A stretch of DNA of 64,000 bases from assembly GCA_964023205.1 (NCBI GenBank), contig OZ026840.1, positions 29,578,064 to 29,642,063 of the forward strand. The letters are read 5' to 3'. The notes beneath the pieces are model-generated. The model ran no database searches. It was not told where the DNA came from and saw only the letters and a program-made list of their open reading frames with translations. This stretch comes from Lutraria lutraria. Taxonomy: Eukaryota > Mollusca > Bivalvia > Venerida > Mactridae. Made by a program: the position numbers and the translations under genes. Of this stretch, positions 1 through 15,649 are shown piece after piece (the first letter of the stretch is position 1; each line of letters starts with the position of its first letter).

Positions 1-3390
<3,390 letters not shown>

Positions 3391-3918
3391 GCTATTCGCT
3401 TTAATAGACACTTTATTAAAATTTACCTTCAGGACAGTGACATGCAAATTAGATCTTTATTTGAATTTGAAAATTGCGATATTCTTTTTAATAATACTGT
3501 AAACATTATTTATTCGTTGATGCTTTATTTATAACATTGGAAAAACACTTTGCTTTATTTCTTTATCTTTTGCCCTATTTCGAACTGGACTTTAAGCTTT
3601 CTAGGGCGCATGCGCGAGTCACGTGACATATAATCCCTCTTAATATTGATTTAAGATCGAAAGAAAAAAAGAAAGCAAAGTGATTTCCTACAATCTACTT
3701 CTAAATCTCGGATACGAACTTTCGTATTTTACCCCACGAGGCCTTCTCAAGTGAAGATAAAGGGCGGTAACTCTTATTTACATATCCGAATATATATGCA
3801 TTTTGTGTAATATTCTGGAAAGTATCCATATTTGTTTTACATGTTTCTTGATTCACTTTTTTGTGATAATGGAATACACCCATGTTGTTTATTTGAGAAT
3901 TAGATCGAAATCCGCGGA

Positions 3919-3924
3919 AATAAA
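3919..3924 (+). terminator. Possible actin poly(A) signal
   Basis: AATAAA lies about 530 nt after the actin stop, the first clear canonical signal downstream. The 3' UTR would be about 550 nt. Plausible by position only. Confidence 0.4.
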
Positions 3925-5339
3925 TGTTTAAATTATTTTTGTACTTGATATTAATACTGTTATTGTCGTTTTTTTATGGACAATCATGTCTACTTAATTC
4001 CGATGCATGTATTCGACGCATTTACAAATAATTGGCTTAAAGATTAAGAAAAATAAGATCATTGTTCACGATTGATTATTTTGCATTTTTTCATTTTCTT
4101 ATATCGCTTTTGAAACTTAAAGTAAACTAGCAATTGGAACAATGATCTTAGGTCTTTTAATCTTGACGTAAAATTTTAAAATCAAGACCAGCAAGTGAAA
4201 AACAAATTCATATGAGACAGTTCAAAACGTGTTTAAATTTGTTCGAAGTATATATGAATGGCAATATATATCAGAAGCAACACCCAAAACACCGTCATCA
4301 TCAAAAGTTACAACATCAACAACAACTTCTTTGTCATCATCAATGACATTTGTTAACAACATCAGCTGCAGAAATATCGTCATCATCGATGAAAACAACA
4401 ACAACAATCAATAAGTTTAGCAAACATATAAACAAAGCAACATAATTGATGTTGCTTTTAAACCCCCAAAAAAGTGTAATATAAAAAGGTTGCAATATAT
4501 TAGAAAATGATCTAAACATGTCATAAATAATTGTAAAACATCCTATACAAGTTATTGTGCGATTTATTCGAAAATATTTCATGCTAACCGAACCAAAAAT
4601 GACGACCAATGAAGTAGTGCTTGAGTACTTGTACATACGATGACACATAAACCAACATAACACCTTTCTTCCATAATGATGTTGACATTATGTTCAAACC
4701 GTGAAATATTCATTATAATGGCATTGATCGCGTACATGGACAACTAATTAGGATTAGTAAAATTAATACATACAACTTTCCTTTTAATTCGTTTAAAATA
4801 AGTTCTTAGAGTGTGGCAACAAAAGTTAAGTCGATCAAACATACAGAATGAGGGTGTAGAAATAGTGGGACGGGAATACATAACATTTAACGTAACAATA
4901 AACAATTTTAGGAAGATATGTAGCACTCCTAAACATTCATGACAGGTTTATACAGAAATAGCAATTATCAGAAATTATCTGTTCAATTATAAATCAGAAA
5001 AATAAACTTTGCAGTAATATCATCTTAATTTTGTAACATAAACCCTTACCGTCTAGAAGTACTACGCTTGGTAAATAAACCATAGCTAGTCGCAGATTTT
5101 CTTGTATCTCTCCAACGAAAGAAATTGTTTCGATTAGATGTAAAATTTGTACCATTTGAGGCTTTATTTCTTGTTTTATAAAATCTTGTAAAGACAAACA
5201 TGTACTTGTAAGTGATAACGAATGAAAACTCAGGATAGAGATTGGAGATTTAGCTGTAGTTGGTGTTAACAATTATCTTTTAAGATAATTATAAGTATGA
5301 GCTCTGTGGTTAAAAGGTACGATGTAAAGCATGGATTTC
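3925..5339. other. Intergenic, no gene seen
   Basis: AT-rich DNA. At 4280-4410 there is a cryptically simple run of CAT, CAA and ATC trinucleotides, which creates short open frames on both strands without real coding content. Nothing else is recognisable. Confidence 0.6.
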
Positions 5340-5520
5340 TAAGCAGTACTATTAAACAGACCCGTCCGCAAGGAACCAGCAACTTCTACTCATATGGAGG
5401 AAAATCGACATTGTTGTCTAATTTACATGGACGGATTATAATGACCAGCAGCGACCGGGAACCAAACCCCAAATTCAGCGCACTAACCACTGAGCCTCCA
5501 CCGTGGCTTGCTTCAAACTA
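5340..5520 (-). repeat. tRNA-derived SINE, minus strand
   Basis: Read on the minus strand from about 5518, the sequence has a tRNA-like A box (GGCTCAGTGGTTAGTGCGCT) and a B box (GGTTTGGTTCCCGGTC). A body follows that on the plus strand contains GCAACTTCTACTCATATGGA and GGAAAATCG. The same body recurs at about 9780 and 17262, which supports a dispersed family. Confidence 0.7.
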
Positions 5521-5850
5521 AAGAAGTTCTTTCTTCCAATTGTAAGTAATGTGAGGTAATGCACGATGAGTCACTGAGTCGAACGAGTTATTTAATATGT
5601 TCTTAACAATGAACACTACTTCCGGTCTGTAAATGTTGGGCGCATGCGTTAGTCATGCCGAAAATATGACGCAGCTTTATGTAGCAATTAACTATATTTA
5701 CTACTTTCTTGATTTATGTGAAAAATTGTGTTTTTTTCCCTTGTAAACAATATAGCAATACGTTTACAAAAGAGTATTACTCATTTTGAAAGTCAAAATT
5801 TCACAGATTTTCGACATTCTTAGGTAAACCGCAGCAGGCATAAATAAATT

Positions 5851-6192
5851 GTTGGTTTCTGGTTTCAAGCTCATTAAAACAGGTAGATTAGGATTTATAT
5901 TATCATTGTTCTTGTGTAGCAGTATATGATATATCATCGGATAATTATACAGTATTTGAAGGTATAAATAAATTTGCTGTGATAGCTCCGATTAGCTCAG
6001 TTGGCGGAACATTGATTTGCAATGGATTTCGCGAGTTCGAGCCCAACATTGAGATAATTCTTCTCCACCTCCTATTACACGCGAAACAGTGTGGAAAGGT
6101 AAAAAAGGAGAAAATTGACGTACCGTTCCTAGGGCCTAATAAAAGTCTAGGGGCTCGGGTGAAAATTAGGTCTGGTAACCAGAAACAAACCA
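5851..6192. repeat. Foldback element carrying a tRNA-like segment
   Basis: The left end (GTTGGTTTCTGGTT, 5851) is inverted at the right end (GGTAACCAGAAACAAAC, to about 6190). The element at 18070-18506 has the same termini and a similar sub-terminal region. Inside, 5985-6056 looks like a tRNA-derived head, with A box TTAGCTCAGTTGG and B box GAGTTCGAGCCC (6033-6044). It is too degenerate for a working tRNA. I cannot tell whether the tRNA-like part belongs to the element or was inserted into it. Confidence 0.6.
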
Positions 6193-6199
6193 TAATTAC

Positions 6200-7945
6200 A
6201 CCTTAAGCTGAATTAAGAGGGAGAAATTGCATTTTCCAAGTTTTTTAGAACATTACAGTTCATCGTAAGTCTGTTAGTCTGTTACTTTTCCTGTCCACAC
6301 AGCCTATATAAGGTCAGTGGTTATATTTACGCCTTTCTCCATCACTGAAGCTGAAAATGTCTTATATATAATGAAACCAGTTGGCTATTTAAGAAATGTG
6401 AGTTAAACTGTTGAAATATCGTGAAACTTTCACAACCTTCCATAATCCACACCATTTACCTAACAGTCATAATGTCTATATTTTAGTGTTTTGTTAAATG
6501 TGTGAAATGCCTTGAAAATACATGTACTTCAGTCAGTAGATATAATAATACAAAGCATATGTGTAATACATACTAGTAAAATACCTATCATACATAAGAT
6601 TATGAATCACAGTTGGGTTTTTACTATTAACTGGAATATTGTTACGAAAGCCGGCCTGATTTTCAGGGGTTTTATTGTATTACATTAAAATATACCTTTG
6701 CGTTTCGAATCGCTGCATTTCTATAAGCGTAGCAAATGTTTGTTGAAAATTAACGAATAAAGAGAGGTAAGTATGTAAATGACACATACTTTTTATATCC
6801 ATAGTTACCTCCCTTTTTAGAAATGCTGCCGAACTTGACATAACGTCCTAGTGCATATAATGACCGCCTTGAAAATAGCGGCACATCCTTTTAAATCATA
6901 TACGATATTGGAAGAACAGCCTTATACATTTCAGCTGCGCGCAAAAGCCAAACTGCTTCTTTCGTTTATTTTGTAGGACCTTCATAGCCTTTTACTAATA
7001 ATATATATGATTGTCATATGAACTGACACACCACGCATAGTATCCATCTAAAACAGTTTCCTTCTTGACAAGGATGTGTTTGTCAAATTCATCAACTTTT
7101 CAAATAAAATACTATAGTTAAACATGTACATTTAGTTATCATATTTTGATATTGCTTAATACACATGTATGCTTATCCCTGTGAGATACGGCGCTGAACA
7201 GAACAGTTTTTCAATTTCCCAGTCTACAGAGCAGCGGAAAAAATCATGTGACCTACGGATACGTAAAGAGAAAAGTAACGGGTTATCGAACTTTACCCAA
7301 AGTGACGTCCGTGTCTATGTCTTACAGTAAAACCAAGATATTAAGGCCACATTTTGGTCAGAAGGAAACGTCTGATATCACTGCTCAGTATTACAGTCAG
7401 AGTTTGAAATATTGAAAAGCAGCCTGGACATTCAGGAAATTAGTGGTCGTTAAAACGAGGTAGTCTTAATGTTAGAGGGGTCGCATACATGTATCACTAA
7501 TATATATAGTTTATTGTAAAACAATATTAAAACTAATTTATCACCGTTATTTGCGTCATATATTAAATAAAATTAAGAATGCATGCACAAATCGATCGTC
7601 AATTTTATTGAAGCACCTACATATTTTGTATTATCAAAGTTTATTTGGTCACAAGCATGTTTGTAGTCGTATCAACAAAAACAAAATTCCACGTGGCTAG
7701 TTTTATTACTATCTGTACAAATATTCGGATATTATGATTTGGGATAAAAATTGTAATTAATCATTTTCAAACTTGAAGTAATTTAATTTGTTGCGCCACT
7801 TCCGTGTACTTGAATTCTTCTGTATGCATTATGTACCAAGGAATTAAAGGTGTGAAATATTTCATTGTTGACATTTTTGACAGCGTATGCATCGTTGCGT
7901 ACGATTAAAATGTAAAACAAATGATCGGTTATCAACTTATTACTA
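6200..7945. other. Intergenic, nothing recognised
   Basis: AT-rich sequence with frequent stops in all frames. No repeat, RNA gene or splice-linked exon could be defined. Confidence 0.6.
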
Positions 7946-8141
7946 CAGCAAAACCTGTCTTAGCGGCCACCTCCGAATAAAGGCCATCTTGTTAATATTG
8001 GCCATTATTTTTAAACACCATATTCGTTTATTAGGAACAGAATGACCATCACATAAACACTACATGTCAATAAAGACCACCTGTCAATAAAGACCAAATT
8101 TTATTTTCCTCTCGGCTGGCATTTGTTCACAGGTTTGACTA
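7946..8141. mobile_element. MITE-like element, family A copy 1
   Basis: The left end CAGCAAAACCTGTCTTAGCG matches the inverted right end GTTCACAGGTTTGACTA. The sub-terminal CGGCCACCTCCGAATAAAGG and internal CAATAAAGACCA repeats are shared with four further copies within 7 kb. The CAGT-AAACC type of terminus resembles pogo/Tigger-related non-autonomous elements, but no transposase is present and the superfamily is uncertain. Confidence 0.7.
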
Positions 8142-8261
8142 TATTCTAATTCAAATGTTACAATTATGAAAGAGCCTGTTCATCGGATCTGTTTGCTGTT
8201 GTTTTTTCATTAAAAAACAAAAACTCAACTCTGTACACTATGATTGTTATTATGACAAACA

Positions 8262-8428
8262 CTACCATAGCAAATGCTGAAGCGCCACCTGTGAATAGAA
8301 GCCACTCTTTAGCATAAACTTATTGATATGACAGACCAAATAAACCTCGGAACAACGGACATTTGTTTATAAATATTAGCTTTAGTCTCTACCTAAGATG
8401 ACCAGCCCTTTGTTCACTGGTTTGATTT
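8262..8428. mobile_element. MITE-like element, family A copy 2 (degenerate)
   Basis: GCGCCACCTGTGAATAGAAG at the left and CCTTTGTTCACTGGTTTGAT at the right correspond to the ends of copy 1. The interior has decayed. It abuts the tRNA-like SINE head that starts near 8438. Confidence 0.55.
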
Positions 8429-8435
8429 GAAAGCG

Positions 8436-8512
8436 GCCGCAGCTGTGGTCAGGTGGTAAGAGTGCTGGATTTATTACCCGGCAATCCGGGTTCGGTTCCC
8501 AGTCGAGCAGCT
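8436..8512 (+). repeat. tRNA-derived SINE head
   Basis: The A-box region GTGGTCAGGTGGTAAGAGTG is followed at tRNA spacing by the B box GGTTCGGTTCCC (8489-8500). The acceptor stem does not pair well, so a tRNA-derived SINE or pseudo-tRNA is more likely than a functional tRNA. Confidence 0.65.
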
Positions 8513-8866
8513 CATTACCTTCTATGAATATCCGATAAAAAATACCGATTACCCTGCATGTATGAAGTAGTTGTATGCTCGTTGTGGAATGGTAAGATAG
8601 TAGTAGGTTATAATACAGTTCAGAAAAAAGGTTAAGGTAAACCGACCACCCTGAAATAACAGGCGTCATGCCTATCATTGTTCAACATGAACTTCGGTTG
8701 AACATTTTAAAAGCTGTATTAAAAATATACATGTTGTGTTTGTTGAATAGGTTATGTCTCCCCTTGATTATTGAGTTAGTTTGAACAACAAGCATATGTA
8801 TAGTTAGTCAAACATTGAAATATGCATCATTCACTTATCATCACGTTTAAAGTTAGGGAGGGATTT

Positions 8867-8945
8867 TCTTGGTCGAGTAGTTATGGTATCTGACTAGCAG
8901 TTACTAGCCCCTGAGCGCTGTGAGTTCAAATCCCAACCGACACGA
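8867..8945 (+). repeat. tRNA-derived SINE head
   Basis: TGGTCGAGTAGTTATGGTAT (A-box region) precedes an extended variable arm and the B box GAGTTCAAATCCC (8922-8934). The extra arm suggests a Ser/Leu-type ancestor. Terminal pairing is partial, so it is read as a pseudogene or SINE. Confidence 0.6.
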
Positions 8946-9033
8946 AATACATTCATACGTGAGGAAGATATTATGTTGGCTTACGGAAGGACGGCGGCTA
9001 TACAGAAAGAATAGCACATTGTATAAATGTATT

Positions 9034-9211
9034 ACAGTGCTACCACTCCACATCGTCCCTCTCTTGAGCAACAACTTCCTTTGAACAACAGCGTGATTTT
9101 TTCCACTGCAAGATTTAACTATTAATTCAACCTTTGTAGAGTAACAACCGCTCAACAACAACTTGATTTTGCTACTCCCAAAGGGTGTTCCTTTGGAGAA
9201 GTTGCACTGTA
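9034..9211. mobile_element. MITE-like element, family B copy 1
   Basis: Homologous over its length to 10936-11108. Shared blocks in the same order are CCCTCTCTTGAGCAACAAC, GATTTTTTCC, TTTTGCTACT and CTTTGGAGA. The ends are imperfectly inverted. No coding capacity. Confidence 0.6.
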
Positions 9212-10123
9212 CACATATATTAAGCCGCCAAGATTCTGTGATTCAATTGAAAATTTGCAATTTTGAACAATGAATGTACAATATATAGCATTACTTTGGA
9301 GTAAAATCCGATGAATTAGAATTGGTAACTTAAAGTATTTTTTATAGAAAATTAGTAGGCATACAAGCGAATAACAACTTAACAAGGTTAACAATATTTC
9401 ATACCAAATCGTGATAAGTTTCGGATAGCAACAAATCAAAAAATCAATCCTCTAATTTACCCCATACAGTTTCACGTGTCTACTTATTGAATATTAACAC
9501 CTACACCATTGAGCAATCGTGACGTTCTCTCTCAATACAGCGACTCCCTGTGGCCTTAGACGGCTTTGGTTTGTTTATATGGGTCAAAAAGATTATCAAT
9601 CAAGGTTAAAAGTTAAAGTTTGTTTTCATTTATTAGTGCCTTAACAATAATATTATGAAACATCTCGTTCGTTTCAGCGGGTTGAACGCCATTTTTCTAC
9701 GTCATTTCAGTTTTAAGCGGCGACCGATATACATAACCAAGTTTTCCTTGACTATATTCTAACCAGTACTTACCCTTCCTCAGGCAGCCGGCAACGTCTC
9801 CACATATTGGGAAATTTTTGATCAGTATGCTTACGACACTGAGAAACAAGCTACTTTTGCGTCTTAGTGGTCATTGTTCACTGCAGGTTTGACTGTGTAT
9901 ATATAATTATGGTATAATATTCAGATAAGGGTTAAATTTTCTGATTTTAAATTTGGTTTAAAGTAGGTAACTTTTATATTTCAACCGCTGAGCTTCAGAA
10001 AAAAAATATCAAATTCTATTTTCAATAAGTTTATTTAATAAATCGTTTGAAAAAGCCAGGCATTTAGTGGATGTTGTAACGAGGCAGTCAGTAAGTTGGG
10101 ATTTTCGATCAAATAAAAATGTA
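9212..10123. other. Intergenic with two repeat fragments
   Basis: No gene is seen. At about 9745-9830 lies a fragment sharing TTGACTATATTCTAA, a CTTACCC block and CCGGCAACGTCTCCACAT with 17215-17300. At 9860-9895, GTGGTCATTGTTCACTGCAG plus GTTTGACTGTG is a lone right end of MITE family A. Confidence 0.5.
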
Positions 10124-10350
10124 CATTCAAACCTTCGTTTGCGACCACCTCCGAATAAAGGCCAACCTGTGAATAAAGGCCACCTCCGAATGAAGGCCAT
10201 CCTGTGAATAAAGGCCACCTCAGAATAGACGTAATCTTTTTAAAACCGTCCTAGATTATTTAGAACAAATGACCTCAGATTAGAGACCCTCTGTCATTAA
10301 AGGCAATATTTTGTCTTTTCCAAGAGTGACCTTTATTTACAACTTCGACG
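10124..10350. mobile_element. MITE-like element, family A copy 3
   Basis: It begins CATTCAAACC. It then has an internally duplicated module of two forms, ACCTCCGAATAAAGGCC and CTGTGAATAAAGGCCACC, repeated about four times. The right terminus is poorly preserved. Confidence 0.6.
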
Positions 10351-10935
10351 GTAGTACGTTATTTTCTAACACTAGACGTATAATCATTTCCCTAGAGTAG
10401 TATTTTAGTGACAGACGGAATAATATCCACCGACTTTAAATTTTATCCCTCTCGGATTACTGTTGATTGATTATATTACACTGTAATCGTAGGACGGCAT
10501 AAACAAACTGATTTAAATCAGTGGAATTCCTAATAAAGTATCAACATTTTCAAATTATATTTGAACTGCGATCAATTTGAAAATGACAATGTAAACATAG
10601 ACATTAATATTGGATGTCATTTTTCATAGCAAAGTTGAACATTTTTGCCAATCAAGTTTGTTAGCTATTCTACTATGTCATTTTATAATAATATACATGT
10701 ATGTACATTAAATTGTAGTTGGTTTACTTTTTGGACCACTTGTTGTAGAGTAATGCATTTTCGCGAGTTTGTTTATTGGTGACTTGTACATCAATATCAC
10801 TTGTAAACAACACTCGCTATTAATCACGAGTTTATGGTCACCTGGGGTTATAAGTCACTATAGTTGATTATAGAAATAGCACAAAATATGAACACCAGCC
10901 AGTACAACCTCAAAATGAAGACAAATTATATACTG

Positions 10936-11108
10936 TACAGTCTCTAGAGAGCGGCCCTCTCTTGAGCAACAACCTAAATTCACCGACAGTATGATTTTTT
11001 CCCACTGATTGAACTATTAAACTAAACCTCTCTAGAGAAACAATCTCTCAACAGCAACATAATTTTGCTACTATCAAAGAGTGTCGCTTTGGAGAGCTTG
11101 CACTTCAC
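10936..11108. mobile_element. MITE-like element, family B copy 2
   Basis: Second copy of the family at 9034. The left end CTCTAGAGAGCGGCCCTCTC is roughly inverted at the right end, GAGTGTCGCTTTGGAGAGC. Non-coding. Confidence 0.6.
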
Positions 11109-12387
11109 ACACCGACCATACTTCTCTTTCTACATGTGTTGACTTTTGTCTACAAGTTTGACTGTGGAAGTCCTACCTGGCAGCCGTCAAGAAAAGGTCT
11201 AATTCTGTAAATGACGTGTTTTATTAAAAATTGGAAAATTGAAGCAGTCTGATTGACTAAACTGTACGTTGGCAAACTCTTAAAATGTATATACTTTTAA
11301 GTGAATTTTCAAATTAAACAGAATCGTGCTCAAAATTGTTTCTGTGTACATTCCTGGTAAGTCATATGTTTCCTCCATAAATGTATCATGATACAGTAAG
11401 AATTTTTGTCCAATATATGTTAACATAATCTGTACGTGTGTGCTTTCTGACATTCGGAGAAAATTTATATTGGTTCTAAAGTTGGACATAACCCAACACA
11501 GGCCAATAAGGTCCACATAGATTTCTGTGAGAAACCGAATACAATAAATTCAGTTCTTCAATAATAATAAACACATGTTATAAAATAGTTATTCCTGTAC
11601 ACAAATTATACCCTGTGAAAATTATTGATACGCCGTAAAGCTATGCTTATTTTGTAAATAGCAGCATGGGCTCTGCGTTGATCTAATATATTTTTTGGAA
11701 AAAAAATATATCATCGATCTTAAATTCAAAATAATAAAATGTTAAATATCACGACCACCCGCGGATTCGTAAATTTCGTTTTACTGACAACTTATTTCAA
11801 ACTCGCGGGAATAAAAATTTAATGATATTTGTGAAGTTTTCATCCCAAAGTTTGAAATGAGATTTAAAACATTAACAGTGTGGTATTAAGTAGGTGAAGC
11901 TAGTCTGTTATCCAGTAACACTTGAGTCTATGAAGTAAGACAAAGTTTAGCAAAACACCATTACAGACGTCATCATTGAAAGGTCTATGGTGTGGATTAA
12001 GATAAGACGGCTGTTATGAAAGTTGGACGGTTAGTGGACATTTTTTATCAGACATTTGTGAAAGTTGGACTTTCTGCGCTTCATCATCAAAACGATTATT
12101 TTCAGGTCCTGAGGTTTAACGTCGCACAGACAGCAAGGGTATTTTGGTTTCTTTTTAAGCTTAAACCTTCGAGAATGATCCCCGGCACATGATGTGGCTT
12201 TAGAAGAAAAAGACAATTAATGCACGTGATGTTAATTGTTAATGATAGTTTAGTTGACAGAAAACGCGCTTGTAATGATATCATTGTGACGTCACTAGGT
12301 CACGTGGATTCCCCACACTGATCTTGGTAGAACCATAAATGTTCCGTAAGCTATTTGGACAACTTCCTCACATGTGGAATTTGTCTG
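11109..12387. other. Intergenic, nothing recognised
   Basis: AT-rich DNA with no gene or repeat I can support, apart from a possible lone family A end near 11148-11160 (AAGTTTGACTGTG). Confidence 0.5.
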
Positions 12388-12465
12388 GTCCAGAGCTTGA
12401 TTCGAACTCACTACAATGTGGAGCCAGAGACCGGAAGCACTCGACCACGGAGCCCCACTGACCCA
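12388..12465 (-). repeat. tRNA-derived SINE head, minus strand
   Basis: On the minus strand, GGCTCCGTGGTCGAGTGCTT (A box) is followed at tRNA spacing by GTGAGTTCGAATCAAGC (B box). Pairing of the terminal stem is poor. Confidence 0.65.
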
Positions 12466-13367
12466 TATTTATATGCTGGCATCAGTACTACATGTACATT
12501 AAGTGATTAATATGATTGTATTGTTTCAAAACGTTGAGAGAAAAAAACAATGAACAAAGTTTTTTTCGTCCGTCCGTCTGTTCGTCTGTCTGTTCATTCT
12601 CTGAATATCTTTCCGAAGACCGTAACAAGGTTTTTGAGTGGTTTTACGTCTTGGATCAGTCGATTTTGAGGGAGGCATTATTTTGGGGAAGTCTTTTACA
12701 TGCACTTTTCCGGTCTAGATGTATAGATGACCTTACCTTATTTATATGAATAAAAGCTGTGTATAGACGCCAGCCATTCTACCATATCCCGGTTCAAAGG
12801 TTGACGATGGCTTATTCACAATAATATACACTCAACAAATTTAAGGAAATCTGGTAATGAAAAATTAAATGCTGCAGGAAATGCCCGACGCACCCGAGTC
12901 ACACAACATCAGAAGTTCCCCAACACTCCATGAGGTCTTTCATTCGACCACTCATTGTATATTTCTCCTTTGTAAAATCAATTTTAACATAATAGAACTT
13001 CAAACTGACGCAATCATTCGAGTCTGCTTCGATCCAAAGAATAACAGGACTTCAAATGATTTCAATAGGTCATTTTAAGACGTACAATGGGTACAAGACT
13101 CGTAATCAATTGGCTTCGATCAGGTTTGATTAAAGGCATTGAGATAGCTTTGCCACAAGTGTGATGTAAGTACATTGTTTATACAAGAGGCGCCAAAATT
13201 GATATGAATAAATAACTGATTCACACGAATTCAGCGATAATTGATTGAGATAGGCAGTCAGTACTATGAGTGTTAAACGACCACTTTTTAATCTTAACTA
13301 AACGACACACAGCGGATCTGTGTTTTGCTACTAAGAGGTGACCCTTCGTAAAATATACTAACGACTA
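12466..13367. other. Intergenic, nothing recognised
   Basis: No gene seen. At 12568-12600 there is a CGTCCGTCCGTCTGTTCGTC tract. Such GTCCGTCC tracts recur at about 16705 (complement) and in intron 1 of every array gene, which suggests a dispersed repeat. Confidence 0.45.
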
Positions 13368-13542
13368 CATTCAAACCTGTGTTAGCGGCCACCTCCGAAT
13401 AGAGGCCATCGTGTGAATAAAAGCCTTTTTAAAGACTGTCATTGATAATTTAGACATAAATACCTTAAAATAAAGGTCGCCTTTCAATAAAGACCACATG
13501 TTATCTATTCAAACGATGGCCTTTGTTCAAAGGTTTGGCTGT
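13368..13542. mobile_element. MITE-like element, family A copy 4
   Basis: Best-preserved termini of the family. The left CATTCAAACCTGTGTTAGCG is inverted at the right as CCTTTGTTCAAAGGTTTGGC, with CGGCCACC and TGGCC sub-terminal blocks. About 175 bp, non-coding. Confidence 0.75.
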
Positions 13543-13639
13543 GTAGACAAATATAGGTACAAATAAACAAGTTACATGTTACACGTGTTTCTTAGACTGA
13601 TGGCTGATACAATGAAACAGTTCAATGAAAGTGTATGGA

Positions 13640-13822
13640 ATTACAAAACATTTTTTTTATTTCTATAGGATAAAATTATTTTAATGAAAAATGCTATTTT
13701 GAAGAAAACCATTCTATATAGTGAGAATTGATAAATTATATTCTGTATTTCGTTTTTTTTATAGAACGATGCATCTATGTGTGTACAAGTTATGAAAATA
13801 AACTCTGTTCTGTTCTGTACTT
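13640..13822 (+). mobile_element. LINE 3' end (UTR and tail only)
   Basis: It ends GTACAAGTTATGAAAATAAA then CTCTGTTCTGTTCTG, matching the ends of the LINE fragments at 17605-18018 and 33010-33930 (minus). Only 3' UTR-like sequence remains. The left edge is approximate. Confidence 0.55.
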
Positions 13823-14672
13823 TCTGATTCGATTCGACTGTACAGTGTCAGATTTGAAAATTTGTCCATAGATTGTATGAAAAGGGTGGCTAGATGATTG
13901 TTCGCCAGGACGCGTGAACCTCGTGCGATCCATTAACTATACCCGTTTGAATGGAATTCATGAAAAACTATTTTCTTGAACTTTTCATGAACAGTTCACG
14001 AATCGTTCATGAATGTGACTATTTATTTGACATGGGTAATTGACCCGCCAATGCTTCACAAAATCTGAGATCCAAATCCTTGATAATCCATGGTACTCCA
14101 TAGTCCTACATTTATCAAAGTAGTATATTATAACGGATAATAGTATTGAATAAAGACGACCACTTTATAATAGTTAGAGAGAGATTGTTATCTTATTGAA
14201 TTGCCCATATTGTTAAATGGTTAAAAATATGGACTGAATTATGTATTATGTAGATAGCCCGTTACAAAGCAAGAAGAAAAATAACAATATGGATTTTGTA
14301 AACGCGAATTGAATTTTGTAATAATTTATCAGACAAGGCGTTATGAGTGTGACCAGATTCTAAATGTGATGTATAATATAAGCATATCATTTTAAATATT
14401 CACAAATTCGTAATTTTAAGCCTACGGAATACAAATGACGCAGTATTATACATAGGTAATATTTTCTTTATATTTTTACTATATATCTATTGTAGAATTC
14501 ACACTGGATAGTTTGTTTATTGTTACACGGTATACTAAGATTTATTCTTCTTTATCAATTAAACGTATATCCTCCAGGCTGAAGTGTATAAATTATACAA
14601 TGTATATTAAATATTTTAAGAATTTAAAACTACGAAATTTAGCATGAATATTTTGTAAGGAATACTTATGAA
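13823..14672. other. Intergenic, nothing recognised
   Basis: AT-rich with no open frame of note. At 13960-14020 there is an imperfect cluster of TTCATGAA palindromes. Confidence 0.5.
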
Positions 14673-14832
14673 CAGTAAAACCTTTAACGAAAGGCCACCC
14701 TCGGTAACGACAAAATGTGGCCTTTACTGACAGATGACCTTTATTTCGAAAATTTGATCTAAATAATCAAAGACAGTTTGAAAAGAATGACCTTTATTCA
14801 CAGGGTGGCCTTTGAACAAGTATGTTTGAACA
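14673..14832. mobile_element. MITE-like element, family A copy 5
   Basis: The left terminus CAGTAAAACCTTTAACGAAA, with GGCCACC, is inverted at the right (GGGTGGCCTTTGAACAAG). TGACCTTTATT blocks inside are typical of the family. Confidence 0.65.
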
Positions 14833-14954
14833 CGAGGGCTGTAAAATATGGAAAATAAAAATGATATGTTTAGCAGAAGTTGAACTGTAAAATTATACAT
14901 TGATTTGATTTGTAGTATATTTAATAGGAATTGATTTCATAAAAAAACGCGAGA

Positions 14955-15060
14955 TGATCGAGGGTTCGAATCTCGGATTCGCCTTCAGATTTTCTCGGGG
15001 AGGCTTTTACAGTGTCCCCATCTTAACTACCGAGCCAAGTACTGTCTGGAAAATCACAGG
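14955..15060 (+). repeat. Second SINE family, B-box end plus body
   Basis: The B box GGTTCGAATC (14963-14972) is followed by CGCCTTCAGATTTTCTCGGG and AGTGTCCCCATCTT. The order TCGAATCTC, CGCCTTC, GTGTCCCCAT recurs on the minus strand at 26070-26135, so this is a repeat family. Confidence 0.6.
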
Positions 15061-15143
15061 AAAAGGGACTAGGCGTGTATTGTTGCTTTAAACAGGGCAC
15101 GATAATAACACAGAAAAACATATTTGAAATAAGAGTAGGGATA

Positions 15144-15354
15144 TACTGTGAAATCATTAATTTTCGTTGGGTTCAACTTTCGTGGTTTTTACTAAAATAG
15201 CTATTTCGTGGGGACATAAATTCGTGGATTTTGATTTTTGAAAAGAAATGCCTTATCTCTGCATTTGAATTCGTGGGGATTTGATTTCGTGGATGAGTCG
15301 ACCCACGAAATCCACGAAATTAAACCCCCAACGAAAATTAATGATTCCACAGTA
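15144..15354. mobile_element. MITE with TACTGTG termini
   Basis: About 211 bp with clear terminal inverted repeats. The left TACTGTGAAATCATTAATTT faces the right end AATTAATGATTCCACAGTA. The sub-terminal TTCGTGG / CCACGAA repeats make it strongly self-complementary. The TA at each end may be a Tc1/mariner-type TA target duplication. No coding capacity. Confidence 0.85.
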
Positions 15355-15375
15355 AATGCCGGTATCTTCCATTCC

Positions 15376-15403
15376 TCTCTATCTCTCTCTCTCTCTCTCT
15401 CTG
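15376..15403. repeat. CT dinucleotide microsatellite
   Basis: An interrupted CT run of about 28 bp, just right of the MITE. Confidence 0.9.
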
Positions 15404-15649
15404 GGGCGATTCTGTCGAATGGGCCGTTTAAAGAACAGATAAATGAAATAAATCATACATAACGCTAGTGATTTATTTCATTAATGCATGATTCAAATAC
15501 GTGTGATTATTTGTATTCATGTCATGCACGTGTATGCATAAAATTATGCAGGATTTAATTGAGAATTTTGTTGATGACGTTAATGCTTCAATGTGGTGTT
15601 GTGGTTAATGTTCAATAAATCATCAGTAATTAAAATGCGCTTCAATAAT

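Noticed and set aside
4222..4414. Overlapping 61-codon frames on both strands
   Set aside because: Low-complexity CAT/CAA sequence.
5297..5521. 74-codon frame on the plus strand
   Set aside because: It is the antisense of a tRNA-derived SINE.
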